Assembly: GCA_040757455.1 (NCBI GenBank)
Contig: JBFLXE010000076.1
Location: forward strand, 1-12,715
Source: Kmv42 sp040757455
GTDB taxonomy: Bacteria > Nitrospirota > Thermodesulfovibrionia > Thermodesulfovibrionales > SM23-35
Length of the DNA: 12,715 bases
Reading direction: 5' to 3'
In this document: positions 6,725 to 12,715 of the stretch, piece after piece
Layout: the number at the start of each line of letters is the position of its first letter
How positions within the stretch are numbered: the stretch's first letter is position 1
Notes under the pieces: model-generated
What the model saw: only the letters and a program-made list of their open reading frames with translations
Database searches by the model: none
Told to the model about the DNA's origin: nothing
Translations under genes and position numbers: made by a program

Positions 6725-7915
6725 TCATTTCAATATCATATATTCCACAACAGCCCCCAAAAAAATAATGACGCACGCTGGCAGCATCTTTTTATAGATC
6801 CCCCACATGTCAGCCTTGAAATATTCTCTCGTGAGTATGAGGCAGACATGCACCGGGGAGAGGAGTACGCCTAAAAACCCCGAGGCAAAAGCAAAGGATA
6901 TCATCTCCAGAGATTCTTTCCCCGCTATACTTATAATCAGAGGAAATGTACTGCCCACAAAACCCACTGTCAGGCCTGTGAGTATTCCGGTAACGAAGGG
7001 AAGGAAGAAAAGCACAGGAAAGAGAGGTATGCCTTCTTCAACAAAAACTCGGCTGATGTTCTTCACTGCGCCAGAATTCTCCATGGCTTCTTTGAATAAC
7101 ATCACACCAGCAATCAGAATGATCACCTCAATAGAGAAACCATGCCGGAATGCTTTATAAGCGGATCTGACACTGTATTTGTAAAAAATCAGAAGAAATA
7201 GAATGACAGAGCCCAGTGCAAAATGAAGTTCAATATGAAAGGCGAGGACGAGCAAAAGGACAGCGAATATGGGGATGAAACTCGCGAGCCCTTTTCTAAT
7301 TATTTGACTTTCTGTCTTTAAGATTCCCGTGAGGTCGCGCATGGCAAAAAGGAAGCCTGTTATCATCATCAGGCCGGCATATGTGAGGTTAACAGTAATG
7401 AGATCATAAAGCTCCATCCTCGCAATAGCAGATGCCAGCAGGACGCCAGGATAAAGAGGCAGAATATATTCCCAGGGATGCCGGAACCAGTAGTTGATAA
7501 AACTTTTCTCTTCAGCGCTCACATTTGTATCGCGGGTCGTCTCGGCGACCATTGGCGCCGAAAAATAGGCTCCGCCAACCGAAGGCAACATGCCTATAAG
7601 AAGAGGCATAGAAACTGTTACTATCTTTCTATTTCTGAAAATAGCCTTAACTGTATTCATCATCTTGGCGAGAATCTCATGCTCCCTCAATATCAACTCA
7701 AAGATCCGGATAAAAGATAACGCAAGAATCAGGTTGATTGTCACTTTGTTAACAACTGTATCCTCGAAAGTTTTCAGTATTACGCGAGGTGGCATCCTGT
7801 AAAGCACAAAGAGAAGCGTGGCGGCGATGGACATGACGATTCCGATATTTAGTCGTTTTCTGAGCAGAAACAGAATAACGAAGAAGACGAAGATAATTTT
7901 TATGAAATCAGCCAT
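6725..7915 (-). CDS. DUF401 family integral membrane protein
   Basis: This 396-residue polytopic protein fits the DUF401 (COG1906) family, a group of predicted transporters of unknown substrate found in archaea and various bacteria. About ten hydrophobic segments run through its length. Conserved-looking blocks are GMLPSVGGAYFSAPMVAET (108-126), with small and Pro residues typical of a discontinuous transport helix; NYWFRHPWEYILPLYPG (141-157); and the second-half counterpart GLTVGFVGSTFPL (314-326), suggesting an inverted-repeat fold as in ion transporters. The start ATG 7915 lacks a good Shine-Dalgarno. It is convergent with rtcB and divergent from the porin, so it is probably transcribed alone. 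No function can be assigned. Confidence 0.85.
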   Translation of the reverse strand: MADFIKIIFVFFVILFLLRKRLNIGIVMSIAATLLFVLYRMPPRVILKTFEDTVVNKVTINLILALSFIRIFELILREHEILAKMMNTVKAIFRNRKIVTVSMPLLIGMLPSVGGAYFSAPMVAETTRDTNVSAEEKSFINYWFRHPWEYILPLYPGVLLASAIARMELYDLITVNLTYAGLMMITGFLFAMRDLTGILKTESQIIRKGLASFIPIFAVLLLVLAFHIELHFALGSVILFLLIFYKYSVRSAYKAFRHGFSIEVIILIAGVMLFKEAMENSGAVKNISRVFVEEGIPLFPVLFFLPFVTGILTGLTVGFVGSTFPLIISIAGKESLEMISFAFASGFLGVLLSPVHVCLILTREYFKADMWGIYKKMLPACVIIFLGAVVEYMILK

Positions 7916-8116
7916 TCAACATTTTATCACACTGATCCGTTCGAATCCGGGGCCTTCCATGCAACATATGATCAACAGTTATGTGTCGAAAAAGCAACAA
8001 TTATGACCTTTTTGCTGTTCTGATCCGCAGGGACGGACGATCCAGAAAGAAAAATTCTTTAAGAAATTTTCAAGATTTTCACCATCTTGACAGGATATGT
8101 CACTGATTTGACTCAT
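7916..8116. other. Intergenic stretch between DUF401 and porin promoters
   Basis: This part of the 458-base divergent gap has no gene I can support. It contains a 7-bp inverted repeat, TCAAGAT/ATCTTGA, with a 7-base spacer (8070-8090), which could be a protein-binding site, and A/T-rich DNA at 8047-8070. I found no convincing promoter for the DUF401 gene; TAAAAT just before its start lacks a matching -35. Confidence 0.4.
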
Positions 8117-8133
8117 CTGGCCTCTTTTTTGCT
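8117..8133 (+). promoter_or_regulatory. Possible sigma-54 promoter (-24/-12)
   Basis: CTGGC (8117-8121) and TTGCT (8129-8133) have exactly ten bases between the GG and GC pairs, as sigma-54 requires. The middle of the element (CTCTTTT) departs from consensus. It lies about 30 bases upstream of the stronger sigma-70 promoter on the same strand. Confidence 0.3.
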
Positions 8134-8163
8134 TCTTTTCATGAGGAATAGAACCGAAAATTC

Positions 8164-8192
8164 TTGACAAATTTGTTTAAGGATGATATAAA
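8164..8192 (+). promoter_or_regulatory. Strong sigma-70 promoter of the porin gene
   Basis: TTGACA (8164-8169), an ideal 17-base spacer and TATAAA (8187-8192). Transcription should begin near 8199, leaving a leader of about 175 bases. Such strength suits an abundant outer-membrane protein. Confidence 0.8.
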
Positions 8193-8198
8193 TTTCAC

Positions 8199-8373
8199 GT
8201 AGAATTTAAATGAAGTTTGAAGAGTAGTGAAACGAGTGGAATTTTTTAAATGGACAAAAGCCTTCGTTGAAGGCTTAATCTATTGAAAAGGAGGTGATAA
8301 GGGAATAGGGAATCAGTATTATATAGATTACAAAACATCTATTTGGCAACAAAACTAAAAGGAGGGTTAGCAA
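8199..8373 (+). promoter_or_regulatory. Long porin mRNA leader with tiny frames, hairpin and spare SD
   Basis: Within the predicted leader, a 5-codon frame (8210-8227) ends in TAGTG, whose GTG opens a 19-codon frame (8227-8286, VKRVEFFKWTKAFVEGLIY). The codons near its end form a perfect 8-bp hairpin, AAGCCTTC/GAAGGCTT (8258-8276, 3-base loop). The full ribosome-binding consensus AAAAGGAGGTGAT (8286-8298) follows at once but has no usable start codon behind it. The porin's own AGGAGG (8360-8365) comes 62 bases later. The layout resembles a translation-sensing leader, but nothing identifies a known riboswitch. Confidence 0.35.
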
Positions 8374-9825
8374 GTGAGTAAATATCTGGCGATTTTTTTA
8401 GGCGTTCTTTTAATTTTAAGTTTTTCTGCTACCGCCTTCGCTGTGCATGAGACTCCTCCCGGCGAGGAAGCACCGGTTATCGCGATGGGTAGTGAAAGGA
8501 TAACCCTGGGCGGTAAGATAATCACAAAGGGCTGGTATCTCAACGATATCGCGTCAGCTGGCAATTTTGTATTTCTGCCGGATGAAGATGCAGACTCTGC
8601 TTCATTCTACCACTCAAACGTATACCTTCAGGTCGACGCGCAAGTCACAGACAACCTCCGTGCCTTGGTAGAGATTGAAACGGCGAGTGGTACCAGCTTG
8701 AATAGTGGCCTCTACTTCTGGGGCGGTACCGGTACCTCCAATCCAGCCTCATCCGGCTATGATACAAAACCGGACACACATCTTCGTTTAAGGCAGGCAT
8801 GGATACAGTACACCGGTTCAGGTCTCTTAGGGATTCCTGCGGGGATCAAAATCGGCCATATGCCTATTTCGCTTGGTGAAAAACAGTTCCTGAACAATGA
8901 AAGGTTCGGCGATGATGCAATCCTCGTCTGGATTGACCCTACAAAGGAGCTTCATATAGTCGCAGGTCTCACAAAGCTCAATGAGGAAGACCGTTTTAGT
9001 CAGACCGATGACCTTGACGGATATGTCCTGCTCGCAACATATACCCTTAATAAGGATCACACAATCGGTGCCAACTGGCTGTGGGCACACAGCAACGGAA
9101 ATTGTCCTTCTCTCGGAACAGGTACCAATGTTGATGAACTTAATTTCCATAACGTGGGGATTCATGCTAATGGAAGCATTGCAGGCTTAAAATACGCGGC
9201 AGAAGCTGACTTTCAGTTCGGCGAAGCCGAGGACGTTGCATTCTCCGGAGATGATCTCGAAGCAGAGGGTTGGGCAGTATTTGCGAAATTGAGCTATATG
9301 ATTGATCCCATAAATATCAGGGCGTCCTTTGCCTATGGCAGCGGCGATGATGACGCCGATGATGAGTCATGTGAGGAATTCCAGACCTTGCAGGGGCCTG
9401 ACTATGACATTACAGCAAGGCTCGTCCATTACACTCAGATTTATGAGCGCACAATCCGTACCGCAGCGAATTCGGCAATTCTCACAACAAAAGAAGGCGG
9501 CAATGTTATGAATACCAACATTGCAAACACCACTTATTACAACCTCGGAATTGACGTAACACCGCTTAAAGATCTTAGTGTGTCACTCGACGGTTTCCTG
9601 CTTTACGCAACTGACACAGGTGCATGGGAAGACGACGTTGGCCAGAGTGTTGATGATGAATTAGGATGGGAAATTGACGCGAAGCTTTCCTGGAAGATTG
9701 CAAAGAATTTCGTTTACTTCGTGGAAGCAGGTCTTTTCGATCCCGGCGATTTTTACAAAGATGCATTCGGAGCTGATACGGATAACGTTACACAGGTAAT
9801 TCACGGCGTTTCGCTCTCATTCTAA
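8374..9825 (+). CDS. Outer-membrane beta-barrel (porin-like) protein
   Basis: This 483-residue protein is predicted to be exported. Its Sec signal (1-23) is cleaved after AFA, and the mature chain starts VHETPPGEEAP. The rest alternates amphipathic strands with acidic turns and ends in the aromatic residue Phe (GVSLSF), the usual signal for barrel insertion into the outer membrane. Motifs such as ITLGGKI (43-49), HLRLRQAWIQYT and KIGHMPISLGEKQFLNN resemble the alginate-export/porin superfamily common in Nitrospirota and related groups. The solute is unknown, and the loops are rich in Asp/Glu (GSGDDDADDE). The start is GTG, with AGGAGG eight bases upstream. Monocistronic: a strong promoter in front and a strong terminator behind. 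Confidence 0.85.
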   Translation: MSKYLAIFLGVLLILSFSATAFAVHETPPGEEAPVIAMGSERITLGGKIITKGWYLNDIASAGNFVFLPDEDADSASFYHSNVYLQVDAQVTDNLRALVEIETASGTSLNSGLYFWGGTGTSNPASSGYDTKPDTHLRLRQAWIQYTGSGLLGIPAGIKIGHMPISLGEKQFLNNERFGDDAILVWIDPTKELHIVAGLTKLNEEDRFSQTDDLDGYVLLATYTLNKDHTIGANWLWAHSNGNCPSLGTGTNVDELNFHNVGIHANGSIAGLKYAAEADFQFGEAEDVAFSGDDLEAEGWAVFAKLSYMIDPINIRASFAYGSGDDDADDESCEEFQTLQGPDYDITARLVHYTQIYERTIRTAANSAILTTKEGGNVMNTNIANTTYYNLGIDVTPLKDLSVSLDGFLLYATDTGAWEDDVGQSVDDELGWEIDAKLSWKIAKNFVYFVEAGLFDPGDFYKDAFGADTDNVTQVIHGVSLSF

Positions 9826-9850
9826 TATTCGACAAGCTCAGCGCTTTATG

Positions 9851-9886
9851 TATAAAAGGGCGGGTCTTTAGACCCGCCCTTTTATA
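9851..9886 (+). terminator. Strong intrinsic terminator after the porin gene
   Basis: A perfect 16-bp stem (arms 9851-9866 and 9871-9886, with core GGGCGGGTC/GACCCGCCC) has a TTTA loop and T-rich 3' flank. The A-run/T-run symmetry means it could also work on the minus strand. Confidence 0.93.
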
Positions 9887-10025
9887 TTGTCTTTAAAATG
9901 TTCGTTTTGCTAAACGACATATAATTATGCTATTAATAATCGAGGAGCTTAAAAATTATTTAAGATCTTTAGCTTGTTTTTTGTCATGACAGCTATTATG
10001 AATAACGCAATAAATACTTTTCATT
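9887..10025. other. Spacer with lone TATAAT box and hairpins
   Basis: No gene is visible. An imperfect palindrome with core TCGTTT/AAACGA (9902-9917) runs into a perfect TATAAT (9920-9925) that has no good -35. A hairpin CTTAAA/TTTAAG (9948-9964) is followed by a six-T run (9977-9982). These could mark a very short transcript or be chance in A/T-rich DNA. Confidence 0.25.
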
Positions 10026-10119
10026 GTCATTGCGAGCCCGAAGGGCGTGGCAATCTTGTCTTTGGGATTGCTTCGTCATCCGCCTTTGGCGGACTCCGCC
10101 TCAGGCGGATCGCAATGAC
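10026..10119 (+). repeat. Palindromic REP/MITE-like element with nested hairpins
   Basis: The ends are perfect 10-bp inverted repeats, GTCATTGCGA (10026-10035) and TCGCAATGAC (10110-10119). Inside are CCCGAAGGG, a GGCAATC/GATTGCT pair, and two adjacent perfect hairpins with 6-bp stems, TCCGCC-TTT-GGCGGA (10079-10093) and TCCGCC-TCA-GGCGGA (10095-10109). The outer word CATTGCGA..GCAATC is the signature of a family of palindromic intergenic repeats seen in many environmental bacteria. There is no coding capacity. It lies 34 bases upstream of hldA. Confidence 0.8.
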
Positions 10120-10153
10120 TATTTAATGCGTTTATATTAGAGCAGAGTTCCCT

Positions 10154-11173
10154 ATGAATTACAGCAAAATCCTGAATGAATTCAAAAAGAAGAAAATACT
10201 CGTCATAGGTGATTTAATTCTGGATCACTATATCTGGGGAAAGGTGAGCAGAATATCTCCCGAAGCTCCAGTGCCGATTGTCGAAGTGACAGATGAAAAT
10301 TTTTTTCTCGGGGGGGCCTGTAATGTTGCGAATAACATCGCCTCCCTCGGAGGCCAAACCTCTGTTATCGGTGTGGTAGGCTCTGACAGGACTGGAGAGA
10401 TTGTGATAAAGATGCTGAAAGAAAAGGCAATAGAATGCAGCGGTGTGATCTACAATGAAAAACCGACGACAGTCAAGACACGTGTAATCGCCCACAATCA
10501 ACAGGTCGTGCGATTCGATCGGGAAGACAGACAGAAAATTGAAGAAGAAGTTTTCAGAATTCTCGCTGATGACATACGCAAGCAGATGCTCCGTTGTGAT
10601 GCAATAATAATATCAGACTACAAAAAGGGCGTTATATCCCGGCGACTTATCACGGAAGTTCTCAGATATTCAAAGCCTAAAAAAATGTTCGTGGCAGTTG
10701 ATCCCAAAGTGGGACACTTTCACTTTTACAAGAGTGTTTCGCTTATAACGCCGAATATCAATGAAGCATCGGCCACATCGGGTATTGATATTAATGACGA
10801 AAGATCGTTAATCAGGGCGGGGAAATCTCTTCTGAAAAAAATATCATGTGAAGCCGTCCTGCTCACACGCGGCGAGCACGGCATGAGTCTTTTTAGAGGA
10901 AATAAAGTAGTTAACATTCCTACTGTAGCAAGGAATGTTTATGACGTGACAGGAGCTGGCGATACCGTTATCGCAGCATTCACGATCGCGCATGCTTCGG
11001 GGGCAAGCATGGAGGAAGCAGCAGTCATAGCCAACCATGCAGCAGGCATAGTCGTGGGCGAAATCGGGACAGCGGTGGTGACATTAGACCAATTGCACAA
11101 ATCATTACGTTTAAATCGGGGTAAATCAAATACAAACATAATAACCAAGTTCCGAGCACCAATAATCAAATAA
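10154..11173 (+). CDS. hldA: D-glycero-beta-D-manno-heptose-7-phosphate kinase
   Basis: This cytosolic kinase phosphorylates heptose 7-phosphate at C1 on the way to ADP-heptose, the precursor of the LPS inner core. It has 339 residues of the PfkB/ribokinase fold: KILVIGDLILDHYIWGKVSRISPEAPVPI (14-42) with substrate-binding residues, FFLGGACNVANN (50-61), ISDYKKGV (153-160), and DVTGAGDTVIAAF (264-276) with catalytic D270. The C-terminal nucleotidyltransferase domain of bifunctional HldE is absent, so a separate HldC should exist elsewhere. The last 15-20 residues (SNTNIITKFRAPIIK) come from A-rich, repeat-like DNA that continues past the stop. The ribosome site is weak. It may be co-transcribed with the gene 64 bases downstream. 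Confidence 0.93.
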   Translation: MNYSKILNEFKKKKILVIGDLILDHYIWGKVSRISPEAPVPIVEVTDENFFLGGACNVANNIASLGGQTSVIGVVGSDRTGEIVIKMLKEKAIECSGVIYNEKPTTVKTRVIAHNQQVVRFDREDRQKIEEEVFRILADDIRKQMLRCDAIIISDYKKGVISRRLITEVLRYSKPKKMFVAVDPKVGHFHFYKSVSLITPNINEASATSGIDINDERSLIRAGKSLLKKISCEAVLLTRGEHGMSLFRGNKVVNIPTVARNVYDVTGAGDTVIAAFTIAHASGASMEEAAVIANHAAGIVVGEIGTAVVTLDQLHKSLRLNRGKSNTNIITKFRAPIIK

Positions 11174-11217
11174 TAATCAAATTTTAATACTCAAATTATC
11201 TGGGATTTGGGATTTGG
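11161..11217 (+). repeat. A/T-rich tandem repeats across the hldA stop and spacer
   Basis: AATAATCAAAT is tandemly duplicated (11161-11171, 11172-11182), with the hldA stop codon spanning the junction. TGGGATT is then repeated (11201-11207, 11208-11214) and followed by TGG. Related TTGGAATTT words continue to about 11236. Such TTTGG-rich stretches resemble simple intergenic repeats of some environmental lineages. Confidence 0.7.
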
Positions 11218-11237
11218 TTATTGGAATTTAATTTGAT

Positions 11238-12260
11238 ATGGCAAAAGCTATAGCATTATTCTCAGGGGGTCTCGACAGCACACTCGCTATCTTTGCAATA
11301 CTCAGGCAGGGAATAGACGTTTACGCAGTAAAATTCACAACTAACTTTGAGTCAAATTTCTCTCTTAGAACTTATTCGAAGCACGTTTCTTCTGTTTCCA
11401 GGAAATATGGGTTCGGCGTGGAGGTCGTGCATCTTGGTCAGAAATTCATCGAAACTGTCCTTAGTCCCGATCACGGATATGGAAAAAATATGAATCCATG
11501 CATCGACTGCAGGATTTTAATGCTTAGAGAAATTAATGGCCTGATGGATAAGATTGGGGCGGATTTCATCGTGACAGGCGAAGTATTGGGCCAGAGGCCT
11601 ATGAGCCAGAGAAAGGACATGCTTTATCACATTGATAAAGAGGCCGGACTATCAGGTTACGTGGTGAGACCGCTCAGCGCAAGACTCTTGAAAATTAGTG
11701 TGCCCGAAGAAAAAGGCATCATCGACAGAGAACGACTTTATAGCATTACTGGACGTTCCAGGAAGGCGCAGATTGCTCTGGCAAAGGAGTTTGGTTTGGC
11801 TGAATACCCCTCGCCCGCAGGAGGATGTCTTCTTACTGAACCGAATTTTGCCCGCAGGCTTAGAGACTTGTTGAAATACAAAGGGACCTGTGACGTGAGA
11901 GATATTGATCTCTTAAAAGTGGGACGGCATTTCAGGGTTGGTTTGTGCAAGATCATAGTGGGCCGCGACAAATCAGAGAACGAAAAAATTGAGTCTATGC
12001 GAAGGGGTGGTGATTATCTTTTAAAGGTTGAGGGACATGGAAGCCCCTTAACCCTCGTCACCGGCCATATCACCGAAGAGGCTTTAAATGTTGCAGCTTC
12101 CCTCTGCGCACGGTATTCGGATGCGAAGAGATTATCAGATGTCGAAGTGACTGCCTTTGGAACTGATGGTGCGATGTTAAGAATAAAGGTTCGACCTGCT
12201 GGTCGGAGTCTTCTTGATAGTTGCGGGATCGAGAAAAAAAGCGAATCTTTGGTCAATTGA
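11238..12260 (+). CDS. PP-loop tRNA-thiolation-like protein with NFACT-R-like C-terminus
   Basis: This 340-residue protein probably makes a sulfur modification in tRNA. The N-terminal ATP pyrophosphatase domain shows the PP-loop SGGLDS (9-14), VKFTTNF (31-37), the Cys pair CIDC (88-91), and ADFIVTGEVLGQRPMSQ (108-124). C197 in YPSPAGGCLLT and the CIDC cysteines could form a sulfur-relay pair like those of MnmA-type enzymes (inference). Residues about 205-300, with LLKVGRHFRVG, KIIVGRDKSENEKI and EGHGSPL, resemble the NFACT-R RNA-binding domain of ribosome-rescue proteins, which is known to occur fused to ThiI/MnmA-like proteins. It may be annotated as ThiI-like; the modified base is uncertain. 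No clear Shine-Dalgarno precedes the ATG, and repeat DNA lies directly upstream. Confidence 0.8.
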   Translation: MAKAIALFSGGLDSTLAIFAILRQGIDVYAVKFTTNFESNFSLRTYSKHVSSVSRKYGFGVEVVHLGQKFIETVLSPDHGYGKNMNPCIDCRILMLREINGLMDKIGADFIVTGEVLGQRPMSQRKDMLYHIDKEAGLSGYVVRPLSARLLKISVPEEKGIIDRERLYSITGRSRKAQIALAKEFGLAEYPSPAGGCLLTEPNFARRLRDLLKYKGTCDVRDIDLLKVGRHFRVGLCKIIVGRDKSENEKIESMRRGGDYLLKVEGHGSPLTLVTGHITEEALNVAASLCARYSDAKRLSDVEVTAFGTDGAMLRIKVRPAGRSLLDSCGIEKKSESLVN

Positions 12261-12297
12261 TCATGGTGGAGAGGAGCCGGCAGGAAAGAGATTGCAT

Positions 12298-12715
12298 TTA
12301 AAGTCTCATCGGTATTCCCCTGGATCTCAAATATTCCTTGGCCTCTTTGATTGAATATTCTCTATAATGAAAAATAGATGCGGCAAGAACAGCATCCGCC
12401 TTGCCTTCCGATAAAGCCTCATAGAGATGTTCAAGCGTGCCTGCCCCTCCGGAAGCAATGACCGGAATCGACACACTTTCTGAAATTACTCGTGTCAAAT
12501 CGATATCATATCCGTCCCTGGTGCCGTCTTTATCCATGCTTGTGAGCATTATCTCACCGGCACCGAGTTCTTCGGCTTTTTTTGCCCATTTGACGGCATC
12601 TATAAGTTTCATCTTTCTTCCGCCATGAGTTGAAATAGCCCACAGTAATCCCCCCTTACCCCCCTTTATAAAAGGGGGGGATTTTTTAGAAGTCTCACTT
12701 TTTCCGGATAAGAAA
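12298..12715 (-). CDS. hisF: Imidazole glycerol phosphate synthase HisF, C-terminal part with in-frame insert
   Basis: HisF is the cyclase subunit of the HisFH complex in histidine biosynthesis and also yields the purine intermediate AICAR. The window holds its last 138 codons; the N-terminus lies beyond 12715. THGGRK, GAGEIMLTSMDKDGTRDGYD (with the catalytic Asp after TSM), IPVIASGGAGTLEH and ADAVLAASIFHY are classic (beta-alpha)8 barrel motifs, and the end GIPMRL is normal. An internal ATG at 12612 is not the true start, since homologous sequence (WAISTHGGRK) continues upstream in frame. The stretch TSKKSPPFIKGGKGGLL (12643-12693) has no counterpart in the HisF I know and is encoded by a palindromic repeat. 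The gene converges on the thiolation gene with a 37-base gap. Confidence 0.95.
   Translation of the reverse strand, partial: FLSGKSETSKKSPPFIKGGKGGLLWAISTHGGRKMKLIDAVKWAKKAEELGAGEIMLTSMDKDGTRDGYDIDLTRVISESVSIPVIASGGAGTLEHLYEALSEGKADAVLAASIFHYREYSIKEAKEYLRSRGIPMRL
12647..12683 (-). repeat. Palindromic C6/G6 repeat element inside hisF
   Basis: Perfect 9-bp inverted ends, AATCCCCCC (12647-12655) and GGGGGGATT (12675-12683), flank an inner palindrome CCCCCCTTT-ATA-AAAGGGGGG (12659-12679). Read on the hisF strand it gives the peptide KSPPFIKGGKGGL without a stop, a recognisable translation of a common palindromic intergenic repeat. Confidence 0.75.

Noticed and set aside
7939..7948. GTTCGAATCC, resembling the T arm of a tRNA
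   Set aside because: The flanking bases do not form a T stem and no other cloverleaf arm is nearby.
7979..8170. 63-codon minus-strand frame in the DUF401-porin gap
   Set aside because: It covers the porin promoter, has no clear ribosome site and no family resemblance.
12298..12612. Independent 104-residue protein starting at the internal ATG of hisF
   Set aside because: HisF sequence continues upstream in frame through THGGRK to the window edge, so this is a truncated reading of one gene.
1..12715. CRISPR arrays, insertion sequences, phage genes, toxin-antitoxin or restriction systems
   Set aside because: No regularly spaced repeats, transposase, integrase or defence-type motifs were found on either strand.

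Overview
The window looks like a piece of chromosome from a Gram-negative, outer-membrane bacterium of moderate GC content. An Nitrospirota-type lineage is my best guess, from the look of the porin, of the heptose kinase and of the intergenic repeats, but this is an inference and no ribosomal marker is present. The envelope genes (lnt, a lipoprotein chaperone, an outer-membrane porin and an LPS heptose kinase) fix the diderm cell plan.

Layout. Positions 1-1107 (minus) hold the N-terminal two thirds of apolipoprotein N-acyltransferase (lnt), divergent from a tRNA-Phe(GAA) gene at 1276-1351 that has its own promoter. A gap of about 420 bases follows; it has no convincing gene but an unusual density of hairpins. 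Next, on the minus strand, are hemL (tetrapyrrole synthesis), atpZ and atpI (ATP synthase accessory genes, without atpB next to them). A compact divergent promoter region at about 3750-3849 separates hemL from a plus-strand operon: a parvulin-type lipoprotein isomerase, archease, and the RNA ligase RtcB. Archease and RtcB are known partners in RNA ligation, so the operon joins an RNA-repair module to an envelope-folding gene. A convergent DUF401 membrane protein (minus) ends close to the rtcB stop.

Positions 7916-8373 are regulatory DNA. They carry a near-consensus sigma-70 promoter, a possible sigma-54 site, and a leader of about 175 bases with two tiny coupled reading frames, a hairpin and an unused perfect Shine-Dalgarno sequence. 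They drive an outer-membrane beta-barrel protein that ends at a 16-bp-stem terminator. After a repeat-filled spacer come hldA (heptose-7-phosphate kinase) and a PP-loop tRNA-thiolation-like protein with an NFACT-R-like C-terminal region, both plus strand. The right edge holds the C-terminal half of hisF on the minus strand.

The most notable signal is repeat biology. At least four different short repeat types sit in or between genes: a tandem 14-mer starting in the rtcB stop codon, a nested palindromic element before hldA, A/T-rich tandem repeats running through the hldA stop codon, and a palindromic C6/G6 element apparently inserted in frame inside hisF, which adds about 17 residues to a loop of an otherwise well-conserved enzyme.
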